In this document: positions 46,230 to 57,000 of the stretch, piece by piece
Layout: each line of letters opens with the position of its first letter
Numbering within the stretch: position 1 is the stretch's first letter
Assembly (NCBI RefSeq): GCF_963082655.1
Contig: NC_081555.1
Span: 32,039,266 to 32,103,265, forward strand
DNA: 64,000 bases
Reading direction: 5' to 3'
Source of the DNA: Stomoxys calcitrans
Taxonomy: Eukaryota; Arthropoda; Insecta; Diptera; Muscidae
Position numbers and translations under genes: made by a program
The notes under the pieces: generated by a model
What the model was told of the DNA's origin: nothing
The model's database searches: none
What the model saw: only the letters and a program-made list of their open reading frames with translations

Positions 46230-46815
46230 AGAGAATGCCATAAAGTATGACGCGCATTAAAACATCCTAGGACCCGGCAATTATGGCCTGACAGTAAGCC
46301 ACTAATGTCGGGCCTACTGTCAGCCAGCAGTACCGGACCTGAGTGCTGTCCCCATACATTCCATGTTGAAGTGACTAGCGCCAGGAGCAGGCGAGATGGG
46401 TATGGTATGTCACGAAGGCCAGTCCCCACCCACATTCTGTATGCGTGACAACTGTGCAGGCTGCAGGTGTCGATCAGCTTTTTGTCCTAGATCGCTGCAA
46501 CCATTATGTTTTCTGACTCATAAAGTCCACTATTTCGTCGATCTTGCCTCGGAGAGCAGTGCAATTCAATTGCATGAAAGATGCACTCCGCGGCATTGGC
46601 TCATCCATATTGGGTCTGGGGTGTTGCTGTTGCGTATATTGCCACACGGAAGAAGTTGAAGGGGTTACATAATACGAGGAAGCATGTGACCCACTACTGT
46701 CACCGTTAGCACAACACCTTGCAAGTTATTCAATGAGACTATACTCCTGTAGTGATGTACTTGTTACACCGCACCGACACCGACAGATGATGGAGGTTGT
46801 TTAAATTTGTTTGCA
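46230..46815 (-). pseudogene. LINE family B fragment, endonuclease N-terminal region, no minisatellite
   Basis: It matches 51310-52240 at the DNA level: phrases such as gcaggctgcaggtgt, gactcataaa.tccactat and tgcgtatattgcc occur in the same order. Where the other copy has the 18-bp minisatellite, this one has only acataatacgaggaagcatg. Minus-strand frames are broken, so only pieces such as LADSRPDISGLLS are readable. Confidence 0.7.
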
Positions 46816-46939
46816 ACAAACTAGCGTATCAAAATGTTGAACAAAAGATGCAATCTGTCCTTGTATTCAAAACGAGGGTCGGAGGGCGAATCAGAGTTGA
46901 GAATGATTACTCCGAACCGGAATCCGAAGCTTTGTAAAT

Positions 46940-47315
46940 TACACTGGTCAAAAAAAAAAAGGTTGGCAGTTTCCTCAGATATATGAGTTGTTTATATCTC
47001 AATTTCATAATATACAACTACGTCATCAGTACAAGCCATGTGTTCCTTTTATTATATGTCAGAAATGCGTGGGTTGTCTACGGATATGTTTCAGTGAAAA
47101 AAGAGATGTCATTGAATCCGTAGAACCCATGACTTAGCGATTAGATTTGCAAATAATTTTTGCTAAGTATTTTTTTTATGAACCATTAGTGGCCAATGTG
47201 GCGTATGATGTATGGCATACCTGGGCATAATTAACGAAAATTAATCATACACACCCATGTGCAATAAACTAAATAAAGAAATCATTTTGAATGGTTGGTG
47301 CGGTGTCAAAGTTTC
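46940..47315. repeat. Interspersed repeat K, copy 2
   Basis: It shares ggcgtatgatgtatg, atcatacacacccatgt and aatggttgg.gcggtgtca with 14785-15060. It runs into the 28-bp satellite without a gap. No coding potential is seen. Confidence 0.6.
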
Positions 47316-49562
47316 TTAAGACAAAATTAAAATGAAATTTTCTCTAAAGACAAAATTTCCATGAAATTTTCTCTAAAGACAATATATCCATGAAATTTTC
47401 TCTACAGACAAAAAGTCCATACAATTTTCTCTACAGACAAAATTTCATGGAAAGGCCAAATTTTTTATGAAATTTTCTCTAAAGACAAAATTTCCATAAA
47501 ATTTTCTCTAAAGACAAAATTTCCAGAAAATTTTCTCTAAAGACAAAATTTCCAGAAAATTTTCTCTAAAGACAAAATTTTCATAAAATTTTCTCTAAAG
47601 ACAAAATTTTCATGAAATTTTCTCTAAAGACAAAATTTCCATGAAATTTTCTCTAAAGACAAAATTTTCAGAAAATTTTCTCTAAAGACAAAATTTCCAG
47701 AAAATTTTCTCTAAAGACAAAATTTCCAGAAAATTTTCTCTAAAGACAAAATTTCCAGAAAATTTTCTCTAAAGACAAAATTTCCAGAAAATTTTCTCTA
47801 AAGACAAAATTTCCAGAAAATTTTCTCTAAAGACAAAATTTCCAGAAAATTTTCTCTAAAGACAAAATTTCCAGAAAATTTTCTCTAAAGACAAAATTTC
47901 CAGAAAATTTTCTCTAAAGACAAAATTTCCAGAAAATTTTCTCTAAAGACAAAATTTCCAGAAAATTTTCTCTAAAGACAAAATTTCCAGAAAATTTTCT
48001 CTAAAGACAAAATTTTCTGGAAATTTTGTCTTTAGAGAAAATTTTCTGGAAATTTTGTCTTTAGAGAAAATTTTCTGGAAATTTTGTCTTTAGAGAAAAT
48101 TTTCTGAAAATTTTGTCTTTAGAGAAAATTTCATGGAAATTTTGTCTTTAGAGAAAATTTCATGAAAATTTTGTCTTTAGAGAAAATTTCATGGAAATTT
48201 TGTCTTTAGAGAAAATTTCATTGAAATTTTGTCTTTAGAGAAAATTTCATGGAAATTTTGTCTTTAGAGAAAATTTCATGGAAATTTTGTCTTTAGAGAA
48301 AATTTCATGGAAATTTTGTCTTTAGAGAAAATTTCATGGAAATTTTGTCTTTAGAGAAAATTTCATGGAAATTTTGTCTTTAGAGAAAATTTCATGGAAA
48401 TTTTGTCTTTAGAGAAAATTGAAATTTTGTCTTTAGAGAAAATTTCATGGAAATTTTGTCTTGATAGAAAATTTCATGGAAATTTCGTCTTTAGAGGAAA
48501 TTTCATGGAAATTTTGTCTGTAGAGAAAATTTCATGGAAATTTTGTCTGTAGAGAAAATTTCATGGAAATTTTGTCTTTAGAGAAAATTTCATGGAAATT
48601 TTGTCTTTAGAGAAAATTTCATGGAAATTTTGTCTTGATAGAAAATTTCATGGAAATTCTGTCTTTAGAGAAAATTTCATGGAAATTTTGTCTTTAGAGG
48701 AAATTTCATGGAAATTTTGTCTGTAGAGAAAATTTCATGGAAATTTTGTCCTTAGAGAAAATTTTCTGGAAATTTTGTCTTTAGAGAAAATTTCATGGAA
48801 TTTTTGTCTTTAGAGAAAATTTCATGGAAAATTTGTCTTTAGAGAAAATTTCATGGAAATTTTGTCTTTAGAGAAAATTTCATGGAAATTTTAGAGAAAA
48901 TTTTCTCTAAAGACAAAATTTCCAGAAAATTTTCTCTAAAGACAAAATTTCCAGAAAATTTTCTCTAAAGACAAAATTTCCAGAAAATTTTCTCTAAAGA
49001 CAAAATTTCCAGAAAGTTTTCTCTAAAGACAAAATTTCCAGAAAATTTTCTCTAAAGACAAAATTTCCATGAAATTTTCTCTAAAGACAAAATTTCCATG
49101 AAATTTTCTCTAAAGACAAATTTTCCATGAAATTTTCTCTAAAGACAAAAATTCCATGAAATTTTCTCTAAAGACAAAATTTCCAGAAAATTTTCTCTAA
49201 GGACAAAATTTCCATGAAATTTTCTCTACAGACAAAATTTCCATGAAATTTCCTCTAAAGACAAAATTTCCATGAAATTTTCTATCAGGACAAAATTTCC
49301 ATGAAATTTTCTCTATAGACAAAATTTCCATGAAATTTTCTCTAAAGACAAAATTTCCATGAAATTTTCTCTAAAGACAAAATTTCCATGAAATTTTCTC
49401 TAAAGACAAAATTTCCATGAAATTTTCTCTAAAGACAAAATTTCTATGAAATTTTCTCTAAAGACAAATTTTCCATGAAATTTTCTCTAAAGACAAAATT
49501 TCCATAAAATTTCCTCTAAAGACAATATCTCTATTAAAGACAATATTTCAATAAAATTTTCT
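47316..49562. repeat. 28-bp satellite array with two reversals of direction
   Basis: About 80 copies of the 28-bp unit (aaatttcatggaaattttgt + ctttagag) are present. The unit runs in reverse from 47316 to 48018, forward from 48018 to 48900, and reverse again to 49562. Two main variants, catgg and ctgg at the same position, occur in blocks. Rare variants are mirrored across both reversals (see findings). The edges are degenerate. No open frame is meaningful. It lies between acj6 and CkIalpha. Confidence 0.95.
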
Positions 49563-50224
49563 AATCAAAAAATGAATTTAAACCCAAATTAAGCCAAAAA
49601 TTAAGTTGTCACTGAAACTACTTTTCAATAAGTTTTTCACTTACCAAGGTTTTTAAGAGAGCAAGCATTTAAAATTGTTCCAAGCTCTTCGGTCTTGTGC
49701 GGAATTGCTCCAATTTTTAACATCAAACTTCAAAATCTTATCCTTGACCTGATTTTTCCATTGAAGTTTCGGTCTTCTGGTGTTGGCGCGAATAATGAGT
49801 TCCTATTCAAATGTCTTTCTGGCTACAGCTTCTTTCTAATGATCATAAGATGATCAGGTAACGTAGGCACCTGCTGTCTTTTTCAGTATTCCCTAAGCAT
49901 GCACCCCTAAAACAGGCAGTATTAACGGCCCATTTATTGTTAAATTCAATTAAGTTTTTTGTCGTTGCTCATCTAAAGTGTGTGTTGTTCTAAATAAAAA
50001 ATCATCCAGTTTGGGAGTCTTGCGTTCAACTAAAAAACAAAATATAAGATACAAAATAAGAAATTAAGGCAAAATTCTATGAACTTCAAATAAAAAAACT
50101 ATACAAAATTTAGTCACATGTTATTTAAAGATTAAAAAAAAATACAAATTTTCTCTAAACAATATTTCTTTAGAAAAAATGTTATGCAAATATCCTTTCT
50201 TTCTAAGAAATGTTGTATTTAAAG
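49563..50224 (-). pseudogene. Intergenic DNA with a small LINE family E fragment (49640-49830)
   Basis: On the minus strand from about 49790 the reading is RRPKLQWKNQVKDKILKFDV then KNWSNSAQDRRAWNNF, a variant of the GRP-x-RW ... AQDR-x-W C-terminal LINE pattern. The rest, 49831-50224, is AT-rich sequence with nothing recognised. Confidence 0.5.
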
Positions 50225-52500
50225 AAAATTTCTTCGGGTCTTTAGGAGAAATTTTAGTGATGGCATGCAAAGCAGTTGTTGTGCTGTGCAGTCTACTGAA
50301 AACATGCTTATGCTCGGCGAATGCAAGTTCTCCAACCAGGCTCGGGTGGAGTAATCCCTCAAGCTTCTTAGCTACTGATGAGAGAAGGGAGATCGGTCTG
50401 TACAACTCCCCCTTACTGGGTTCCTTTTAAGTCTTCAGAAGCGGGATCACTCTTCTCATCTTCCAGATATCGGGTACTATAAGAGTGGTCAGAGACAGCT
50501 TTAGGATAGTTGTAAGGTACTCGACTCCAGGTAGATCCAGATTCTTCAGCCTCAGTGTAGCGATTCCGTCGAGGCCCTGCGATTTGGAAAACTTGGCTCC
50601 ACTTCGTCCACGGTAAATTGTGATGGCTGTCCATAGGCTCGGAGACCACTGATGCGACGAATGGCTCTCCTCCTAGCCCTGTCACTCTCGAGATGCACAA
50701 TAAATTGACAGTTGAACAACCTGGCGCACCTCTTCGGTCCAGTCACGGTTACTTCGCCAAAAGTGGCTGAGGTCCTGTCATCCCGTCTACCGGGGTTCAA
50801 GAGTGACTTAATAGTAGACCACAGCTTGCCTAAAACGGTGCCTAAGTTAAATTGCTCCACGTATTCCAGCCACAAATGCCGCTTATGTTCGTTGACTGCC
50901 CTGTTTATTTCCAGATTCAGCTCGCTGATTCTGGGTTTAGTGGGGTCTGTACATCGAATCCCATCACGTCCCTCTGCGAGTACCACTGTCTGCGCCGGGA
51001 AATTGGGCCGTACTTGGGGTATTTAACTGGCTGATATAAAGCAAGCGTCTGCTGCGTTAATGATGTCCTGGAATTTCCTCTAGGCAACTAACACATTCGA
51101 GAGGGTTGGCAGTTCACTGAATCGGCGATTGGTGTACTCCCCGAAGCCGACCCAATCGGGGTTCTTCTGATTCAGAGTTTATGAAGTGGGCAAGTCGGTC
51201 GATGGTGACAATTATGGGGAGGTGGTCTGATCCCAAAGAAATAACGATTGAATGGAAATGTCTGGCGAGCTGCTGCTCGTCCTCGTAATCTTAGAGGGGG
51301 CATTCTCATTCACCGTGCAGATAGTAACCCACTTATGTCGGGTTTGTAAGCTTGGCCATTAATTAGGACACAGCTACCAAACGGCTGTATATACACGTTG
51401 TATAGCTCTATCTCGGCAGTACCGAACCTGACTGCTATCCCCATGCACTCCGAGTAGGGGTCACTAGCGCCAAGCGAAGGCGAGATGGGTCTATACTGCA
51501 CGGAATGCTGTATCACGATGGCCAATCTCCCACCTCCATTCCTTAAGCGATCCTTACTTAGCACATTGTTTCCGTTCCAATTTTGCAGGCTGCAGGTGTT
51601 GGTCAGCTTTGTCTCCTGGATCGCTGCAACCAGTATGTTCTTCTGACTCATAAAATCCACTATCTCGTCAATCTTGCATCGGAGACCGTTGCAATTCAAT
51701 CGCAAAAATAATACACTTCCCGGCACTGGCCTGACAATATTGGGGCTGGGATGCTGCTCTTGCGTATATTGCCGCACGGAAGAGGTCGGGGGGTCACATA
51801 GTCCGACGACGAGGACGTAGAAGGCGACGAGGACGCGGAAGGCGACGAGGACGCAGAAGGCGACGAGGACGCAGAAGGCGACGAGGACGCAGAAGGCGAC
51901 GAGGACGCAGAAGGCGACGAGGACGCAGAAGGCGACGAGGACGCAGAATACGACGAGGACGAAGAATACGACGAGGACCCAGAAGGCGACGAGGACCCAG
52001 AAGGCGACGAGGACGCTGAAGGCGACGGGACGCAGAAGGCGACGAGGACGCAGAAGACGACGAGGACGCAGAAGGCGACGAGGACGCAGAAGGCGACGAG
52101 GACGCAGAAGGCGACGACGACGAACCTTGTGGCCCACTGCTAGGTATGTTCGCACAGCACCTTTAAACATATTCAATGTGACTAAACTCTCGTAGTGACG
52201 TATGGCCAGAGCAAGATCGGAAATGTACCCACTCCATGCACCGGTTACACCTCACTGACACCGACCGAAGATGGGAGGCGGTTCTGGCAAACCGAACAGA
52301 ACCAGAGTCCGGGGTTCTTTTCCACCCCGACACTGACCAGAGGCGTGCGGAGAAGGCACTCCGGGATGTGCCTGTCCCATGACGAAAAAAGGACGAACAC
52401 GTGCACTGTGGCGGCAGCCCTTGCCGAGGAAGGTGCGTAGAAACCGCTTCCATGGGATTGCCCTGTTCTTCCTTGTTTTTGTCGTGACATGGTCACAAAT
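50225..52500 (-). pseudogene. LINE family B: zinc finger, endonuclease and start of RT
   Basis: Minus-strand order: a PHD-like finger in two frames (LWFCSVCQNRLPSS, then VRCNRCMEWVHFRSCSGH at about 52240), the minisatellite at 51804-52122, and an APE endonuclease (FLRLNCNGLRCKIDEIVDF and AAIQETKLTN, about 51745-51600; the Asn and Glu are active-site positions). Next comes a linker with NEHKRHLWLEYVEQFN (50900), then the start of RT ([18 protein letters not shown], 50400) ending at about 50235. RT is truncated, so the copy is dead. Sister copies lie in the CkIalpha intron and at 46230. Confidence 0.8.
51804..52122 (+). repeat. 18-bp minisatellite inside a LINE
   Basis: About 17 units of cgacgaggacgcagaagg, with a few variants (acgaagaatacgac near 51955). 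The 18-bp period keeps every frame open, giving LVAFCVLVAFCV or DEDAEGDEDAEG repeats; these are not evidence for a protein. The corresponding place in the related copy at 46660-46690 has no array. Confidence 0.95.
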
Positions 52501-52568
52501 AAGACTTATATGAAGAAATTTGAAAATTACTACACTTTTAATAAGCGTGTTTTATTTGGCAGCTAGCT

Positions 52569-52656
52569 AGGTTAGGTTGAAAAGAGGGTGCAGATATTAA
52601 TCCGCCCCATGCCACTATGGACATACATCTAAGCCAGTAATCGGCTTGTTGTGCGC
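52569..52656 (-). mobile_element. LINE 3' end, 5'-truncated insertion
   Basis: The sequence ggttaggttgaaaagagggt to cggcttgttgtgcgc matches 36465-36600. It is flanked by gcagctagcta on the left and gcagctaacta on the right, probably an 11-bp target duplication with one change. This shows an insertion of about 90 bp of the 3' end. Confidence 0.6.
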
Positions 52657-52669
52657 AGCTAACTAACTC

Positions 52670-53178
52670 TTATTATTCGGTGAAAAATGTTTACGCCCAC
52701 CTACACTTAACGTAATAGGTACTTTTCTGGATACAACAGCGAATTCAAATCGCCAAAAGGAACTTTTGCCCGAGTGTTCAACTGCGTCTTTTTGGCGCTG
52801 CTTTTGTTTTGGCTTGCTTTCAGTTTCCCATCATCCTTAGAAAAAAAAGGAATTTTATTAGGGGAATATGGCGCAATCATTAATACCATGTGTTAGAAAA
52901 TTATCTTAGTTTTCCTAACTCGAAAGATAATGAAATTTGGTCAAAATTAATTTGCGATATTTCTTAGTCCCAAGGGCAATTGGAAAGAAAGACGGTACCA
53001 AACTCAGTTTAATTTACAGCAAAATAAATGTAAAGCACAATCTATTGCCTGCAATGTTATACTGCTCGTCTTTTCGCCTAACGTAATAGGTACTTTTCCC
53101 TATGCACCAAAAAAAAACTGGCAGATGAGCTAACTGGTCAAATAAAGCACGCTTAATAAAGCATATGAAAAGAACATG
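52670..53178. other. Intergenic single-copy DNA
   Basis: No gene. The 19-bp aacgtaataggtacttttc occurs twice (52709-52727 and 53080-53098) and nothing else is recognised. Confidence 0.45.
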
Positions 53179-53180
53179 TA

Positions 53181-53402
53181 TTGGGTTGCCCAAAAAGTAA
53201 TTGCGGATTTTTTAAAAGAAAGTAAATAAATTTTTAATAAAACTTAGAATGAACTTTAATCAAATATACTTTTTTTACTTTTTTTCTAAAGCAAGCTAAA
53301 AGTAACAGCTGATAACTGACAGAAGAAAGAATGCAATTACAGAGTCACAAGCTGTGAAAAAATTTGTCAATTTTTTTGGCAAACCATATATATTGGGTTG
53401 CC
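53181..53402 (-). mobile_element. Mariner-derived MITE, right end rearranged, plus a terminal stub
   Basis: The left end (TA, then ttgggttgcccaaaaagtaa) is perfect. Just after aatttgtcaa the expected cgccgactatatg block is missing and a changed end, tttttttggcaaacca, follows to 53385. A second copy of the outermost end, ttgggttgcc, starts at 53393 and then runs into unrelated sequence. Confidence 0.8.
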
Positions 53403-53868
53403 AGAACATCGTCATATTTGATATTTCTACATAATCTGGGGGGGGTGGAAGTTAAAGGTATACATTTTAAAACTTTATTAGTTTCGATATTGTAATTATT
53501 TGTAATATTATAAGGTGTGTGTGTGTGTGTGTGTGTGTGGGTGTTTGTATGTGTATGTATTAAGAAGTTTCGATACATTCTCTAGATTCTTAAAATATCA
53601 TCTGTTATTTGTTGTTTTCTATTATATTTTATTTTTATTTTATTTTTCGTTTTTGTTGTTTTTATTATAACTTTGTTTTTGTTTTAACTCCAACACAGTT
53701 AGCATTTATTGACATAATTCAAAATTATTAATATTAATAATTATCGTAATATATATTTTTAGTGGATGATGCAAATTATTTTGCAGCAATAATTGTATGC
53801 AAATTTTGTATTTGTTGAATTTTACATGAGTTAATATTTAACTATTTGTTTAAGCATAAAAGTTAAAA
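53403..53868 (-). other. CkIalpha 3' UTR and downstream flank
   Basis: AT-rich DNA below the stop codon. A (GT)n run of about 25 bp lies at 53515-53539. Two AATAAA signals on the minus strand are at 53710-53705 (160 bp after the stop) and at about 53666-53661. No repeats are recognised. Confidence 0.5.
53705..53710 (-). terminator. Candidate polyadenylation signal AATAAA of CkIalpha
   Basis: This is the first AATAAA downstream of the CkIalpha stop, at a usual distance. A second lies about 45 bp further on. Which one is used cannot be told from sequence. Confidence 0.35.
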
Positions 53869-54058
53869 TTATTCAGAGAGCATAGTCTTGCCGCTCGCTT
53901 TCTCTTTCTCCTTCTCTCTTTCCCGTTCTCTGTCGTTACGGGTCTCGGCTTGGCCTAATAGAAGCGCCGTATTCGGTTGACTTTGATGGGTCTTCTGTTT
54001 CAGCATTGTCCAATCGTAAATGTAATCGTACTGATGATTCAAGGTGCGGAAGAGTATT
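53869..54058 (-). CDS. CkIalpha: CkIalpha coding exon 3 (C-terminus)
   Basis: It starts with the last base of an Arg codon after the acceptor tttatag (54059-54060) and reads [20 protein letters not shown]. It ends with SGKTMLSE and TAA at 53871-53869. The segment [13 protein letters not shown] is a charged low-complexity tail. The phase (AG|A) fits exon 2 exactly. Confidence 0.96.
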
Positions 54059-57000
54059 CTATAAAATGAGGAAAAACATATTAAAAAATACAATTCAAAT
54101 TGTTTGATAAATAAACAAAATTTTGCCAATGGCATTTGCTCCAGTTGTTATAATTTAGTATAGAGTATAAAATATCGGGTAGAATTTGATATCAAGCATC
54201 TTAGGCACTCAGTATTTGTGCAAGAACCGGTTCCACCCGGCCTCTCACTGAGACTCTCCGCTCGATACCCCTGATTATTCGCGACTGCCGTTGCTGCTAC
54301 TCTGTATGAAGCATTCCACTATCCGCAACAGCAGCTAAGCTTCTCGTGGCAGCAATGAGCACCACATAGATCGGACCTCAATGTTCCAGACTGTGTGGGG
54401 CTTACAGCTACCCGTGCCGGGACTGCTTAACTGCAATTCGTTTTAGTGAAAAATCTCGCTTAAATGAAACTTGATAGGAAAAACCATTAATATTTGGTAT
54501 TATTAAATGAAATTAAATTCGCTTAAGTGTAAATCGCTTTACTGAATATACCGTTTAACTGACAATGTTTTTATACCCCAAATTCCGTTCATATATGAAA
54601 CTGAAATCGCATAAGTGAAAAAAGTATTTACATAGAAAACAATCTGGAATTTTGTAGCTGGAACACTTGGAGCAATGTAACTTAGGCACCGGTTTGGGCA
54701 AGCTGTGGTCTACTGTTAAGTCACTCTCGAACCCCGGTAGACGGGATGATAGGACCTCAGTCACTTTTAGTGAAGTAACCGTGACTCATCCGTAGAGATG
54801 CGCCAGGTTGTTCAACCCGAGAGAGACAGGGCAAAGAGGAGAGCCATTCGCCGTATTCGTGGTCTCCGAGCCGATGGACAGCCATCACAATTTACTGTGG
54901 GCGAAGTTACGAATATCATCCATGGCGCCAAATCATCTAAGGCGTTGGGCCCCGACATAATCTCTACATTGATGTTGAAAAATCTAGATTTACCTGTACT
55001 TGAGTACCTTACTATGGTCCTCAACCTGTCTTTGAACACTCTTATAGTTCCCGATGTCTGGAAAATGGGCAGAGGGATCCCGCTACCGGAAAGGACCCTA
55101 GTTGGGGGGAGGCACCAGTAGCAAAGACTCTTGAGGCATTACTCCTCACGAGCCTTGTAGGAGAATTTCCATTCAACGAGCATAAGCATGGATTTCGAAG
55201 ACTGCATAGCACAATAACTGCATATGATACGATCTCTAAGCCGTCTGGAGGGGGTGGTATGGAGGATAGGTAGAGGTTAAACAGAGCCGGAGATATCACC
55301 TCACCTTGGGGAACTCCCTGTTTCACTCTACGGTGTTTCGACTTCTTATCCCTAAATTCCACAAATGACTGGCGGCCACACAGATAATTCGCGACCCATC
55401 GTTTCAGGCCTGGCTGGAGGGACGTGTTGGCGATGTCCTCAAATAATTCGGCATGGCTGACCGTGTCGAATGCCTTCGATAGGTCCAGTACCACGAGGAC
55501 CGTCCTATCACATGGCCTGGGTTGATTGAAGCCACGCCAAATGTGTGTGGTGATGGCATGCAAAGCTGTTGTTGTGCTGTGCAGTCTCCGAAATCCATGT
55601 TGATGCTCGGCGAATGGAAATTCTCCTACGAGGCTCGGGAGGAGTAATGCCTCAAGCGTCTTTGCCACTGGTGAGAGAAGGGAGATCGGTCTGTACGACT
55701 CCCCCAAACTCGGGTCTTTTCCAGGCTTCAGTAGCGGGATCACTCTGCCCATTCATCCAGACATCGGGAACTATAAGAGTGTTCAATGACAGGTTAAGGA
55801 CAGTGGTAAGGTACTCAACTCCAGGTGAATCGAGATTCTTCAGCATCAATGTAGAGATTCCGTCGGGGCCCAAAGACTTGGAAGACATTTGTAACTTCGC
55901 CCACGGTAAATTGTGATGGCTGTTCATCGGCTCGGAGACCACGAATACGGCGAATGGCTCTCCTCCTTGCCCTGTCTCTCTCGGGATGCACAATAAATTG
56001 ACGGTTGAACAACCTGGCGCATCTCTTCGGATCAGTCACGGTTATCTCGCCAAAAGTGACTCGAGGTCCTGTCGTCCCGTCTACCGGGGTTCGAGAGAGA
56101 CTTAACAGTGGCCCACAGTTTGCCTGCACCGGTGCCTAAGTTACATTGCTCCAAGTGTTCCAGCCACAAATTCCGCTTATGTTCGTTGACTACCCTGTTT
56201 ATTTCCAGATTCAGCGGTACAAGTGGAGAGTCTCAGTGAGAAGCCTGCCGACACCGGCTCTTGCTTAGAACTGACAAATACTCGATATGACGAAGGTGAG
56301 TTATAAGCGCCTTTAAATAACCAATGGCCCATAACGTTCTTGTGGCGATCGGAAAGACTTTACTCTCATATGGAGGTTGACGAGGATCGCCACCTCCACA
56401 TACGGGTTTTCTTAATTAACATAATTTTAGCATAATAATCTTCGTACCTTTATTTCTTCTATCTTCATTTCGTTTGTATTATTTTACACTTCTCTTTCAC
56501 TTAAAAAATGCTGATCAATTGCTAAAAACTATTATAGTGACTACCTCCATCAGACACAAAAAAAAAAAAAAAAACATTGGTATACTGATCTCAAACGTAG
56601 TCATAGACGCCACAATGACTGCACAACGCAGCGGATGTATAAATAAGGCAGAAGTAAAAAAAGCAGTCATATAAAAAATCGTAAAATCGTTTCGAATGAT
56701 CAAAAAGTAAATTTGCCCAAGTTAGTTGAAATCGTATACACACACACACACACAGAGAAACATTGAAAACGAAAGAACGTCTTGAATGTATCTGTATTCT
56801 ATGAAAAATTTCTGGCATTAGTACACGTAGATTTGCTAAATGTTGACCAAACACAACTCGTAGAAGATTTTGAGCATTACTCAAACTTAACAAAATGAAA
56901 TTTTTGAGTCGTTGTGTGACAATAGAGGGGTCAGGGATCAATTACTTCGGTAAGATTTATCCAAAAGCCGTTTTGAAAGGTCGATGATAAGGTTCTGTCG

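Noticed and set aside
51310..52176. 288-codon frame with LVAFCVL repeats that looks like a membrane protein
   Set aside because: The hydrophobic part is the translation of the 18-bp minisatellite. The rest is LINE endonuclease, so it is not a host gene.
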